A stretch of DNA of 46,206 nt from Methylocapsa palsarum (GTDB taxonomy: Bacteria > Pseudomonadota > Alphaproteobacteria > Rhizobiales > Beijerinckiaceae): NCBI RefSeq assembly GCF_900114285.1, contig NZ_FOSN01000020.1, positions 1 through 46,206 of the forward strand, in the 5' to 3' direction. Both the position numbers and the translations under genes were made by a program. Below are positions 7,771 through 16,596 of the stretch, piece by piece (position 1 is the stretch's first letter; the number at the start of each line of letters is the position of its first letter). The notes under the pieces were generated by a model. The model ran no database searches, was not told the DNA's origin, and saw only the letters and a list, made by a program, of their open reading frames with translations.

Positions 7771-7824
7771 GATTTGGCCTGGTCCGAGGCTTGGTCTAGT
7801 CAGAGATTTGGCCTGGTCCGAGGC
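7771..7824. repeat. 20-bp direct repeat pair
   Basis: The sequence GATTTGGCCTGGTCCGAGGC occurs perfectly at 7771-7790 and 7805-7824, 14 bp apart. The spacer, TTGGTCTAGTCAGA, itself begins with a partial echo of the repeat (TTGGTC against TTGGCC). It may be a local duplication or a pair of protein-binding sites upstream of gspE. Confidence 0.8.
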
Positions 7825-7832
7825 CGGTAAAT

Positions 7833-7852
7833 CTGGCGCCCGAAGGCGCCAG
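7833..7852 (-). terminator. hairpin terminator after the HdeA-like pair
   Basis: A perfect 8-bp stem, CTGGCGCC (7833-7840) with GGCGCCAG (7845-7852), closes a 4-nt loop. On the minus strand the loop is TTCG, a very stable tetraloop, followed by ATTTACC. It begins 8 bp after the stop of the gene ending at 7860. The U-run is short. Confidence 0.65.
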
Positions 7853-7859
7853 TTTCAAT

Positions 7860-8159
7860 TCAGCGCGCGTTTTTCTGGATCGCGCTCATCAGCGTTTCAT
7901 CGCGATGAGAACTGCAATATTTGGTCACTTTTTCAGTGTTCCGCTTGGTGTAGCGCAGGTCGATGGTCGAAAGGTTCTTGCTGGCGCTGAAATATCCGGC
8001 CATCCAGGAGGCGACCAGGAGCGCCTTGTCCGGATCGCTCTTCAAAAAGCTCTGGTATTGCTGGCACGTGATCAGCGACATATCGACCACGACCTGCGCC
8101 TGCGCGGGCATGGCCGCGCCGGACATCGCCAGCGCTGCGAATAGTGCGAGTTTACGCAT
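7860..8159 (-). CDS. HdeA/HdeB-family periplasmic protein (second of a pair)
   Basis: Product of 99 aa from the ATG at 8159, which has GGAGAGG upstream. Residues 1-21 (MRKLALFAALAMSGAAMPAQA) form a clear signal peptide ending in AQA. The mature part has the HdeA/B pattern: a first Cys in ITCQQYQSFL, an amphipathic core around VASWMAGYFSA, and a second Cys in KYCSSH, which in HdeA are joined by a disulfide. HdeA/HdeB of enteric bacteria are acid-activated periplasmic chaperones; whether alphaproteobacterial relatives act so is not settled. It lies 29 bp after a paralogue of the same length, probably in one transcript. Confidence 0.8.
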   Translation of the reverse strand: MRKLALFAALAMSGAAMPAQAQVVVDMSLITCQQYQSFLKSDPDKALLVASWMAGYFSASKNLSTIDLRYTKRNTEKVTKYCSSHRDETLMSAIQKNAR

Positions 8160-8188
8160 ATCGATTATTCCCTCTCTCCGGCTTAGGT

Positions 8189-8488
8189 TTACTGCGGCTT
8201 GGCGACGGCGCGCGTCAGGCCGGCCATCACGGTTTCCTTGGGGTTCGACTGGCACCAGGATTTCACGTTCGCGACGTTTTGGGCGTAGCGGTCGAGATCA
8301 ACGGCCGTCGAGCCCGTCTTCTGGTTGAACCAGCCGCTCAACCATGCCGAAAAGACCTTCGAGTCTTCCGGCGGCATCGCCAGATAATCGGCGCAGGTGA
8401 TGCGGGTCGTGTCGATCATGACCTGCGCATGGCTGGTCGCCGGCAGGAGCAGCCCCGCCAAAACGAAACCAACTGCGAATTTCTTCAC
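8189..8488 (-). CDS. HdeA/HdeB-family periplasmic protein (first of a pair)
   Basis: Product of 99 aa with a GTG start at 8488, chosen because AGAGGAGG lies just upstream. Signal peptide MKKFAVGFVLAGLLLPATSHA, then a mature domain with Cys residues in ITCADYLAM and SWCQSN and the family core FSAWLSGWFNQ. It is a diverged paralogue of the downstream 99-aa protein with the same Cys spacing and the same D-x-x-x-ITC opening, so the pair arose by tandem duplication. The role is probably a small envelope chaperone or stress protein; this is inference from family membership. Confidence 0.8.
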   Translation of the reverse strand: MKKFAVGFVLAGLLLPATSHAQVMIDTTRITCADYLAMPPEDSKVFSAWLSGWFNQKTGSTAVDLDRYAQNVANVKSWCQSNPKETVMAGLTRAVAKPQ

Positions 8489-8776
8489 GGCGTATCCTCC
8501 TCTAGTGTTCGAGCGTTATGCAGCGTGACGCCGCATCAGCCGATTCCCCATAAGCCGAAGCCGAGGTTCGGGCAAGCGCCGCCCGCGGGAGATTCTTGGT
8601 ATGACGAAATGTGGGCGGACCGCGCAAACGACATTGGGAGAGACTCGGCCGCTCCCGGCTCGAAAATTGAAGCGCTTTGAAATGAATGACTTACAAAGAT
8701 CGGCCCCACTTTGTTCTCACTCGCGCCTGGCGATGATATATCCTGGCGTATCCATGGACGAACCGTTGATCGCGCA

Positions 8777-10087
8777 ATGACCGACCTTTTCGCCGCCGCC
8801 GGTCTTGAAAAAGACGCGCCGCGCCCGCTCGCCGACAGGCTGCGGCCGCATAACCTCGCCGACGTGGCGGGCCAGGATCATCTCACCGGACCCGAGGGCG
8901 CGCTGACCCGCCGGCTCGCCTCGGGCTCGCTGGGCAGCTTGATTTTCTGGGGACCGCCCGGAACCGGCAAGACGACGGTCGCGCGGCTGCTTGCGCACGA
9001 AACCAAATTCACGTTCGTGCAGATTTCGGCGATTTTCTCCGGCGTCGCCGACCTCAAGAAGATTTTCGAGGAGGCGAGGGCGCGGCGCGCGACCGGCCAG
9101 GGCACGCTGCTCTTCGTCGATGAGGTCCACCGCTTCAACCGGGCGCAGCAGGACGGTTTCCTGCCCGTCATGGAAGACGGATCCATCACCTTGATCGGCG
9201 CGACGACCGAAAATCCGAGCTTCGAACTGAACGCTGCGCTGCTGTCGCGGGCGAGCGTGTTGATTTTCCGCGCCCTCGACGCGCCTGCGCTCGAACAAAT
9301 GCTCGCGCGCGCCGAGGCGACGGAACATAAACCGCTGCCGCTCGATCCTGACGCACGCGCCGCGCTGGTGCGGATGGCCGACGGGGACGGACGCGCGGCG
9401 CTCACTCTCGCCGAAGAAGTCTGGCGCGCCGCCAAACCCGGCGAGGTCTTCGACGCCGCGGCGCTGAGTGATATCGTGCAGCGCCGCGCGCCCCTCTACG
9501 ACAAGGCGCAGGAGGGCCATTACAATCTCATCAGCGCATTGCACAAGACCGTGCGAGGCTCCGATCCCGACGCCGCTCTTTACTATCTCGCGCGGATGCT
9601 CGACGCGGGCGAGGATCCTTTGTTCATCGCCCGGCGCGTGGTGCGGATGGCGGTCGAGGATATCGGGCTCGCCGACCCGCAGGCGCTGGTGGTCGCCAAT
9701 GCGGCGAAGGACGCCTACGATTTCCTCGGCTCGCCAGAGGGCGAACTCGCGCTCGCCAACGCCGTGATCTATGTCGCGACCGCGCCCAAGTCCAACGCGG
9801 CCTATACCGCCTACAAAGCGGCGATGCGGCTCGCCAGGGAACATGGCTCGCTGATGCCGCCCAAGGTCATCCTGAACGCGCCGACCAAGCTGATGAAATC
9901 CGAGGGCTACGGCGCGGCCTACGCTTACGACCACGACCAGCCCGACGCGTTTTCAGGCCAGGATTACTGGCCGTCCGCCTTGGGCCGGCAAAAGCTCTAC
10001 TCGCCAACAGGCCGCGGGTTCGAGCAAAAACTCGCAGAGCGGCTCGAACATTGGGCGCGTCTGAGGGCGGACAAGGACCGCCGGTAA
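8777..10087 (+). CDS. rarA: RarA/MgsA replication-associated recombination ATPase
   Basis: Product of 436 aa, close to the 447 aa of the E. coli protein. The ATG at 8777 (MTDLFAAAG) is preferred; a TTG at 8711 would add 22 residues without family support. AAA+ motifs: Walker A GPPGTGKTT (about 60-68), Walker B LLFVDEVHRFN (about 113-123), sensor 1 LIGATTENPSF and a sensor-2/lid region. The C-terminal tetramerisation region carries the typical EGHYNLISALHKTVRGSDPDA and LARMLDAGEDPLFIARR. RarA acts at stalled forks and DNA ends and works with SSB and RecA. It is convergent with the autotransporter gene, with a gap of only 13 bp. Confidence 0.95.
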   Translation: MTDLFAAAGLEKDAPRPLADRLRPHNLADVAGQDHLTGPEGALTRRLASGSLGSLIFWGPPGTGKTTVARLLAHETKFTFVQISAIFSGVADLKKIFEEARARRATGQGTLLFVDEVHRFNRAQQDGFLPVMEDGSITLIGATTENPSFELNAALLSRASVLIFRALDAPALEQMLARAEATEHKPLPLDPDARAALVRMADGDGRAALTLAEEVWRAAKPGEVFDAAALSDIVQRRAPLYDKAQEGHYNLISALHKTVRGSDPDAALYYLARMLDAGEDPLFIARRVVRMAVEDIGLADPQALVVANAAKDAYDFLGSPEGELALANAVIYVATAPKSNAAYTAYKAAMRLAREHGSLMPPKVILNAPTKLMKSEGYGAAYAYDHDQPDAFSGQDYWPSALGRQKLYSPTGRGFEQKLAERLEHWARLRADKDRR

Positions 10088-10100
10088 CGCAACGCGTAGG

Positions 10101-12659
10101 TCAGAACTGGTAGCGCAATCCGCCGACGACCGCGTAACCGCTGAGGTTTTCGCCAAAGCGCCAATCGCCGCGGACGAAGCCAAGGAATCCGGTCTGGAGA
10201 ACCTGACCGGAGACGCCAAGCCCGAGCTGGCCGAAGGTTCCGATCCGGGTCACGGCCAAAGGCACAATCGTCGATCCCGAGACGAAATTCGTGTGGGTGT
10301 CGCCCTCGAATTCATGCCAGACGCTCGCCGTTCCGAACGGCTGCAGCGCGAGTTCGAACTTGTCGAGCACATAGGTCGTCCCGACCCGGAATCCCAGCCG
10401 GCCGAGCAGGCTGTTGAACGGCGTGAAATTCAAAGACCCCGTCGAGTCCCCCGAAGGGTCTAGCTTAACTGTGAGCGTATCCGTGTGAAGCTGCGAATAC
10501 AGCAGCGCTCCGGAGGGTTCGATGAACCATGACTGCGGCAATTCCCAGCGGTACCCGGCCGAGACATTGGCGGCGAACGCCTTGCCGTTGAGGTTTTCGT
10601 CACTGAGATTGGCCGCCGGATTGGTCAGCTTCAGGTCATAAAAGTCCTCGCGCACCTGAAAGTCGGCGAAAAATCCGTGCCCCGTGAGGGCTCCGTAGAT
10701 TCCGATAAACGGCACCTGCGAGGCGCTGTTGACGCCGCCCAAAAGAAGATCGTTTGTGTTCAACAGAACCTGACCGGCGGTGACGCCAAGATGGGTGTTC
10801 CAGCCGGTATTTTCGACGTTGGCGACGCCAAGATCGATTCCGGTCTGAAAGCCGTTGAAATTGGTGCGGACCTTCGAGGGCGCGAAGGCCGTCCCGCCTG
10901 GATTTTGCGCCGACGTCGTCGCGCTGACGTCGTTCTGGCCGCCGGAAAACCTGACCCAGGGGCCGCCGTTCCACTGGTTGGGCGCGGGATGCGGCGGTTC
11001 GGCGATGAAGGCGCTGGCGTTTTGGAAAAACCCTGTGTTCAGCGAGGTCAGGATCGCGTCGATCCCCGCGGGCGTCGCCGATGCTGTGCTTGTGTTGACC
11101 GACGAGGTGAGGCTGAAGGTGTTGCCGGACTGTTGGACGCTGTAGTTGATCAAGCTTGGGCCATTGTCCGCGGTCACGGTCGCCCCCGAGGAAGCCGTGG
11201 CCACCAGCACCGGAATCGGCGAGGAAATGAGTCCGCCGCCGATATTATGCGCCTGGATCACCGTATTGCCGCTCAGCGTCGTCACGGTGAGCCGGTCGGC
11301 AGTTCCGCCAGCGGCGTTGACGTCGATAGCCAGTCTTCCGCCAAGTCCGTTAAGCGTCGTGGTGTTCCACACGGTGTTCGACGTTGCGCCGTTGATGAAA
11401 TTCAATGTGCCGGCGTTGTTGACGATGGACGTTCCGTTCAGGCTCAACGGGCCCGACGAGCCGGAAATGACGCTGGCCGCGCCCACGTTGATCGTTGCAT
11501 TTCCGATGGTGGCGATGCCGAAACCGCTCGTTCCGGTCACATTGCCTGTTGTGTTGATCAGGATCCCTCCGGGACCTGTCGCGGCGATGCCCGTACTGCC
11601 TATTACCGAGCCTGCCGGGGCAATCGTAATCGGACCGCTTGCAGCGTCCGCTTCAATCGCGATGGCGCCCGCCGTGACATTGCCGACCCCTGTGATCGCT
11701 ATCGATCCGCCGCCTAAATTGCTCGCCTTTATCCCGTTCTGACCTGATCCGCCGTTAACGGCGCCTGTTCGGTTGATCGTTATCGAGCCCAAGCTCGCAG
11801 GATTTGAGATCATCGCGTGAATGAGGCCATTGGAGACGACGCCTTGTTCATCGAAATTGGTCGAACCGCTTCCGCCGATGGCGATTGATCCCGTTCCGGA
11901 CGCGTCGGCGGCGACGCCGCTCGAAAAATTCCCGGACCCTCCGATCACTATATTGCCCGTGCCGGTGGACAGAGCCTGGACGCTATATTTATTAGCGAAA
12001 AGCGGAAGGACAGAGGTTGTGCCGTTCACGATGATGGTCGCATTGCCGTTTTGCACTTGCGCGTCGATCGCCTGGGCTCCCGTGCCGGTTACAGTCGTTC
12101 CCGCCGCCGTCATGATCGAGATGTTTCCGCCCAAAAGCGCGCTGGCGAAAATACCGCGGCCGTTCTGGCCGATCACGTTCGCGTTGAGGCCCGCCCCGCC
12201 GATGGAATGTTGCCCGATTTCAATATCTGCGCCGCCGGTGGTCTGAAAGCTGGCGCCGTTGGTGAAGCCTGTTATGGAGCTGGGCGCTCCGGCATTTCCT
12301 GTATCAAGGCGAATAAAATTCGGCGCCCCGCCGGTCGCTGTCAGATCGACCGCGTTCGAGGTCGTGTTCGTGATGGAGGCGGCATTGCCGTCGCTCCCCA
12401 AGATGAGCGCGCCGCTGGTTTGGGGGACAGGCGGGGCGACGCTGGGCAAAGTGGTGATCGGCAGCGCGCCAGTTGTGGCGCCGGTGCAGCCGATCGTAAT
12501 GAGCGTCGGCGTCGTGCCGATAGTCAAGCATGCGGCATGTGCGTCGGATCCGGGGAAGACAACGGTCAAGGCGGTCCCGCCCAGCAGCGCCGCCGCAAAT
12601 AACTTTTGACCGGACAACGACCTGTGACCGGAAAACGACCTGCCCATAGCACCCCCCAT
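10101..12659 (-). CDS. autotransporter (type Va) outer-membrane protein
   Basis: Product of about 852 aa. An N-terminal basic stretch and hydrophobic segment (KLFAAALLGGTALTVVF, ending SDAHAA) form an extended signal peptide. The passenger (about 50-560) is low-complexity and rich in Gly, Thr, Ser, Asn and Ile, with repeats of the GTGNIVIGGSGNF kind, as in right-handed beta-helices. The C-terminal 280 residues form an autotransporter beta-barrel opening near GGPWVRFSGG and ending in GGLRYQF, with the terminal Phe recognised by the BAM machinery. The ATG at 12659 is used; another at 12647 would remove four residues. An 18-bp duplication lies in the signal-peptide region. The function may be surface adhesion; nothing more specific can be read. 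Confidence 0.88.
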   Translation of the reverse strand: MGGAMGRSFSGHRSLSGQKLFAAALLGGTALTVVFPGSDAHAACLTIGTTPTLITIGCTGATTGALPITTLPSVAPPVPQTSGALILGSDGNAASITNTTSNAVDLTATGGAPNFIRLDTGNAGAPSSITGFTNGASFQTTGGADIEIGQHSIGGAGLNANVIGQNGRGIFASALLGGNISIMTAAGTTVTGTGAQAIDAQVQNGNATIIVNGTTSVLPLFANKYSVQALSTGTGNIVIGGSGNFSSGVAADASGTGSIAIGGSGSTNFDEQGVVSNGLIHAMISNPASLGSITINRTGAVNGGSGQNGIKASNLGGGSIAITGVGNVTAGAIAIEADAASGPITIAPAGSVIGSTGIAATGPGGILINTTGNVTGTSGFGIATIGNATINVGAASVISGSSGPLSLNGTSIVNNAGTLNFINGATSNTVWNTTTLNGLGGRLAIDVNAAGGTADRLTVTTLSGNTVIQAHNIGGGLISSPIPVLVATASSGATVTADNGPSLINYSVQQSGNTFSLTSSVNTSTASATPAGIDAILTSLNTGFFQNASAFIAEPPHPAPNQWNGGPWVRFSGGQNDVSATTSAQNPGGTAFAPSKVRTNFNGFQTGIDLGVANVENTGWNTHLGVTAGQVLLNTNDLLLGGVNSASQVPFIGIYGALTGHGFFADFQVREDFYDLKLTNPAANLSDENLNGKAFAANVSAGYRWELPQSWFIEPSGALLYSQLHTDTLTVKLDPSGDSTGSLNFTPFNSLLGRLGFRVGTTYVLDKFELALQPFGTASVWHEFEGDTHTNFVSGSTIVPLAVTRIGTFGQLGLGVSGQVLQTGFLGFVRGDWRFGENLSGYAVVGGLRYQF
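12607..12642. repeat. 18-bp tandem duplication in the autotransporter leader
   Basis: Two adjacent 18-bp units, TGACCGGACAACGACCTG and TGACCGGAAAACGACCTG, differ by one base. On the coding strand they give RSFSGH and RSLSGQ, so the N-terminal basic region of the signal peptide has been duplicated in frame. Confidence 0.85.
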
Positions 12660-12902
12660 CCACGGACCTACTGACAACGTGTAGCTTAACGGGCCGGAGC
12701 GAGGCAATGCCGCGGGCGGTCGATTCGGCGTCGTTCGAAGCGCGGGCGCCGCTCGAAGCAACACAATTTAAGCGTTGTTTTGAAACAATAATATCTTGCA
12801 AACGACACGCGAACATGGGTGTTCGCCATCACCGTTCAGCGCGCCGGAAATGCCGGATTTTGGCGCTCTGTTGCGCCGCAGCCACAGGCGCGGCCGCGCC
12901 GG

Positions 12903-14555
12903 TCACTCCGCCGGAGCTTCCAATTGCAGCTTCCGGGTCTTGGCCGAATAATGCGATGCGTTGCCGTTCCCTGAACAGGCGTCGCGGGCGAACATGATGA
13001 GGTGATGAGCGACGAGGCCGACGCTCAGGATCGGCTCGATCTGGCCGCGGACCAGCCGGGGCAGGACGAAAGCCCAGAAAACGCGCCTGTAATCGCCCCG
13101 GACGCCGACTTTCCAGAACAGCTTGCCGACGATCGTGGCGGCCTTTTTGATGTTGCTCGGCGAAAGACGCTGGCGGCTCCTTGGCCGCGGCGCCCTGTTG
13201 GGCCGCGTCTCCCGCATCTGGTATTCGTAACGGGCGAACAACGCTTCGGGCTGGTAGGCCTTGCTCATGCAGGCTTTCCACATCGCGAGAACGTCGTCGT
13301 AAGGAAGAATAAAATCAACGTTCGATTCCCTTTCGGGGTCGTCGTCGCGCAACCGATTTTCCAGCGCGAGCCGATCCCAAAGCGGCGTGCGCGGAAGCGC
13401 CTGCAAAAGGTTGATCGTCGCCATCGGAATGTTGGACTGATCGAGAAAATCGAGGATGCGGCCGCCTGTGTCGATGGAATCGGTGTCAAGTCCCAGGATG
13501 ACGCCGGACACCACCTCCATGCCGTGACGGTTGATGAGGCGGACCGCGTCGAGAATCGGCAAGGTGATATTCTGCGATTTGCCCATGGCTTTCAGGGCGT
13601 CGTGCTCGGGCGTTTCAATGCCGCAGAAGATCGTGTCGAACGCCGCCTCGCGCATAAGCTCCAGGATGTCCGGCCAACGCGCGATATTGAGCGTCGCCTC
13701 GCAGGACAGGCTGACGGCGTAGCCGTTGCGTTTCTGCCATTCGACAAGATGGGGCAGGAGTTCGCGCAACGCGCGGCGGTTGCCGACGAAATTGTCGTCG
13801 ACGAAATAGACCGAGCCGTTGACCCCGCAGGCGAGCAGCTTGTCGAGTTCCGCGACGACCTGGGCCGGACTCTTCAGCCGGGGGACCCGCCCATAAAGTC
13901 CGGGAATGTCGCAGAACTCGCACGTGTAGGGACAGCCGCTCGAAAACTGCACGCTGCCAAGAAAATAGCGGTCGATCTGGGCGAGTTCGTAGGCGGGCAC
14001 CGGAAAATCGGACAGCGCCCGGCGCTCCTTCGTCGCCAGAACGACCTGACCAGGCGGCCGCGAGACGTCGCGCGCGAGGATCGCGATCAGCGCGTCAGTC
14101 GCATCGCCAAGTTCGCCGATGTGCAGATAATCGAAATGAGGATAATGTTCCGGACAAGCAGACACCGACGGGCCGCCGAGGGCGACCACTTTGCCGAGCG
14201 CGTGGGCGCGTGCGCGAATGTCGTCCATCTGCCGCCGCTGGATATGCATTCCGCTGACGAAAACCGCGTCCGCCCAGGCGAAATCCTCCGCGCTCGCGGG
14301 ATTCATGTTTTCGTCGATGAAGCGGACGTCCCAGGACTTCGGCAAAACCGAGGCGATGACGAGCAGCCCCTGCGGCGGCATGAACGCGCGCACGCCTCCG
14401 GTAAGCGGATAGGCGTATTCGAACGTGCCGAACGAGGGAACATAGCGGGGAAAGACGCAGAGAATGCGGCGCGTCCGCGCGCCGGCGGCGGCCGGGGACT
14501 GTCCGACGCTGGGGGAAGGTTCGATTACGGCCGGAGCCAATGCAGGACCTCCCAT
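12903..14555 (-). CDS. hpnP: B12-binding radical SAM protein, HpnP-like hopanoid C-2 methylase
   Basis: Product of about 550 aa. The N-terminal part (about 30-180) is a cobalamin-binding Rossmann-like domain beginning RRILCVFPRYVPSFGTFE. The radical SAM core carries the CxxxCxxC iron-sulfur motif in SSGCPYTCEFCDIPG and further family segments such as GSVYFVDDNFVGNRRA and IFCGIETP. A DUF4070-like C-terminal region follows. By remembered resemblance it is closest to HpnP, which adds the 2-methyl group to hopanoids, but other members of the same B12/radical-SAM/DUF4070 class cannot be excluded without alignment. The start is uncertain: ATG at 14555 or 14588. It stands alone, with no other hopanoid gene in the window. 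Confidence 0.7.
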   Translation of the reverse strand: MGGPALAPAVIEPSPSVGQSPAAAGARTRRILCVFPRYVPSFGTFEYAYPLTGGVRAFMPPQGLLVIASVLPKSWDVRFIDENMNPASAEDFAWADAVFVSGMHIQRRQMDDIRARAHALGKVVALGGPSVSACPEHYPHFDYLHIGELGDATDALIAILARDVSRPPGQVVLATKERRALSDFPVPAYELAQIDRYFLGSVQFSSGCPYTCEFCDIPGLYGRVPRLKSPAQVVAELDKLLACGVNGSVYFVDDNFVGNRRALRELLPHLVEWQKRNGYAVSLSCEATLNIARWPDILELMREAAFDTIFCGIETPEHDALKAMGKSQNITLPILDAVRLINRHGMEVVSGVILGLDTDSIDTGGRILDFLDQSNIPMATINLLQALPRTPLWDRLALENRLRDDDPERESNVDFILPYDDVLAMWKACMSKAYQPEALFARYEYQMRETRPNRAPRPRSRQRLSPSNIKKAATIVGKLFWKVGVRGDYRRVFWAFVLPRLVRGQIEPILSVGLVAHHLIMFARDACSGNGNASHYSAKTRKLQLEAPAE

Positions 14556-14833
14556 TCGATCTTCAGGTCCAAAATACGGACCAGCCATTCGCACGTTCGG
14601 GCGATTCACCCTCAAGTTAAAATGGAGCCTCGACAAAGGAAAGTGGAAGATTGAGCCGTTTGTTGGACGAGGCCGGACGGCGGCGTTTTTATAATATCGG
14701 CTGCCGAAAAGTCGTTATGGACTAACGTTCGACGGCGATGTTAAGCATCGATGAAAGGCGGCTCGAACCGCGACCGTCTGCCGTGTTCCGCGATCCAGCG
14801 GAATATCTTACTGGACCAGCGGGATCTGCGGTC

Positions 14834-16429
14834 ATGCGCGTCGTCCTCCTTCGCCTTCTGGGCGGTGTCGCCAGCCTCATCTTGAGCCTGAACATCGCCG
14901 GCGCCCAGCACACCGAAGGATCGCCCGATTCGGGACCGCGGCTGGCGCTTGTCATCGGAAACTCCGCCTACGCCGCGGCCGGGGCGCCTTTGGCGACGCC
15001 CATAAAGAACGCGCGCATGATCGCGGAGGAGCTCCGCCACGACGGATTTTCCGTGGATCTGCGGGAAAACCTTGGCGAGGAGGCGATGCGCAACGCCATT
15101 GCTTCGCTTTCGGCGAAAATCAAACCCGCCGCAACGGCGCTGTTCTTTTTCAGCGGCTATGGCGTCGCGGTGAAGGGAAGATCCTACCTCATTCCCGTCG
15201 ACGCGGAAATCTGGAATGAGGCCGATGTGGAGACCCGCGGCGTCGGCGTTGAGCAAATTCTGGGCGGAATGGAGAGCGCTGGCGCGAAGGTCGAGATCCT
15301 GGTGCTCGACGCCTCGAGGCGCAATCCGTTCGAACGCCGTTTCCGCACTTTCTCCTCCGGCCTCGGAGGCCTCGCAGGCCCACCCGGCAGCCTGATCATC
15401 GCCGCGGCCGAAACAGGCAAGGTCATCAAAGACCCCGAAGGCGACGGCGGCGTCTTTATCGGCGAGCTCGTCAAAGAAATGCGAACGCCGGGTTTGAGCG
15501 CGGAAGACGTCTTCCGGCAGACCCGGATCGGCGTTTTGCGGGCGACCAGGAACGAACAGGCGCCCTACGTGTGGTCATCGTTGAAGGCAGACTTTTCCTT
15601 CGACGCGCCGAACGGGAAATCCGCCAAGGCGGGCCAGGCGACCGGAATGATTTCGCCGCAGAGAGCCGAAGTCCCGGTCGGCCCTCCTCCGGACGACCTG
15701 AAGCCCGGAAGCGTTTTTCGCGACTGCGCCGCCTGCCCCGAAGTCGTCATCGCGCCGGCGGGCGAATTCAACATGGGTTCGGAGGAATTCGGGGCCGAAC
15801 AGCCGGTCCATTTGGTCGTCATTCCAAAACCTTTCGCGATTGGCCGCGAGGAGGTCACTTACGCGCAATGGGACGCTTGCGTCGACGACGGCGGCTGCGG
15901 CGGTTGGCGGCCGGACGACCACGGCCGCGACAGGACGAACTTGCAAACGAACTTGCCAGTGAGCGAAGTGAGCTGGACCGACGCGCGCGCGTATCTCGAG
16001 TGGCTCAGCGGAAAGTCCGGGCGCGCCTACCGGCTGCCGAGCGAGGCGGAATGGGAATACGCCGCACGCGCCGGATCCGCGACCGCCTATTGGTGGGGCG
16101 ACGCGACGGGAACGGGCCACGCCAATTGCCGGGGATGCGGCGGCGACGGGCGCGTCTCGCCGGTCGATTCTTATCAGCCGAACGGCTTTGGCCTTTATGA
16201 CGTCGCGGGAAACGTGGCCGAATGGGTCGAGGATTGCTGGAACGACTCCTACGCGGACGCCCCGCGCGACGGCGCCGCCTATGAGACGGGTTCTTGCAAG
16301 CAACGGGTCGTGCGCGGAGGCTCGTTCGATACGGGTCCGCGTTATGTCCGTTCCGCGTCGCGCTTTCTCACAGAGGCGGGACTTCGCTATTACACAAATG
16401 GCTTTCGCGTCGTGCGCGATCTTCCTTGA
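14834..16429 (+). CDS. caspase-like pseudoenzyme fused to a SUMF1/FGE-type domain
   Basis: Product of 531 aa. A signal peptide (1-24, ending AGAQ) sends it to the envelope. A peptidase C14 caspase-like fold follows (about 36-280): LALVIGNSAY, KNARMIAEEL, FFFSGYG and VLDASRRNPF. In active relatives these last two read SGHG and DACR. Here the catalytic His is Tyr109 and the catalytic Cys is Ser161, so it should not be a Cys protease. Residues from about 300 form a SUMF1/formylglycine-enzyme-like domain (GEFNMGS, YRLPSEAEWEYAARAG, NVAEWVED, VVRGGSF), but the RGGSF segment lacks the two Cys of catalytic FGE. It may act as a binding or scaffolding protein. An upstream ATG at 14738 is possible but would bury the signal peptide. 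Confidence 0.85.
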   Translation: MRVVLLRLLGGVASLILSLNIAGAQHTEGSPDSGPRLALVIGNSAYAAAGAPLATPIKNARMIAEELRHDGFSVDLRENLGEEAMRNAIASLSAKIKPAATALFFFSGYGVAVKGRSYLIPVDAEIWNEADVETRGVGVEQILGGMESAGAKVEILVLDASRRNPFERRFRTFSSGLGGLAGPPGSLIIAAAETGKVIKDPEGDGGVFIGELVKEMRTPGLSAEDVFRQTRIGVLRATRNEQAPYVWSSLKADFSFDAPNGKSAKAGQATGMISPQRAEVPVGPPPDDLKPGSVFRDCAACPEVVIAPAGEFNMGSEEFGAEQPVHLVVIPKPFAIGREEVTYAQWDACVDDGGCGGWRPDDHGRDRTNLQTNLPVSEVSWTDARAYLEWLSGKSGRAYRLPSEAEWEYAARAGSATAYWWGDATGTGHANCRGCGGDGRVSPVDSYQPNGFGLYDVAGNVAEWVEDCWNDSYADAPRDGAAYETGSCKQRVVRGGSFDTGPRYVRSASRFLTEAGLRYYTNGFRVVRDLP

Positions 16430-16482
16430 GCCCCCGCGAAAAGCCGCTAGGCTGACGCATCAGCGATGTTCCATCGAGGCTT

Positions 16483-16524
16483 GCGCGATCCTCTCTCAGG
16501 GTCTGTGCAATCCTCTCTCCAGGG
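16483..16524. repeat. short imperfect tandem duplication
   Basis: The motif CGATCCTCTCTCAGGG recurs about 21 bp later as CAATCCTCTCTCCAGGG. It lies in the 167-bp gap before the RND operon. No coding or regulatory meaning is evident. Confidence 0.6.
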
Positions 16525-16596
16525 CTTCAATGGCAAGAATTTCCGTCCGAGACGTCAAATGACCGACCCGCAAGCCCGGAGCCCAGAAGCCTCCCC

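Larger units (their letters stand above)
7471..7859. other. intergenic region upstream of gspE, with a direct repeat
   Basis: No convincing gene was seen in these roughly 390 bp. The segment holds the presumed gspE promoter, a 20-bp perfect direct repeat and a strong hairpin that should end the HdeA-like transcript. A short open frame at 7582-7830 has no recognisable features. Confidence 0.6.

Noticed and set aside
14556-14833. Possible B12 riboswitch before the HpnP-like gene
   Set aside because: No conserved B12-box was seen and the spacer is short.
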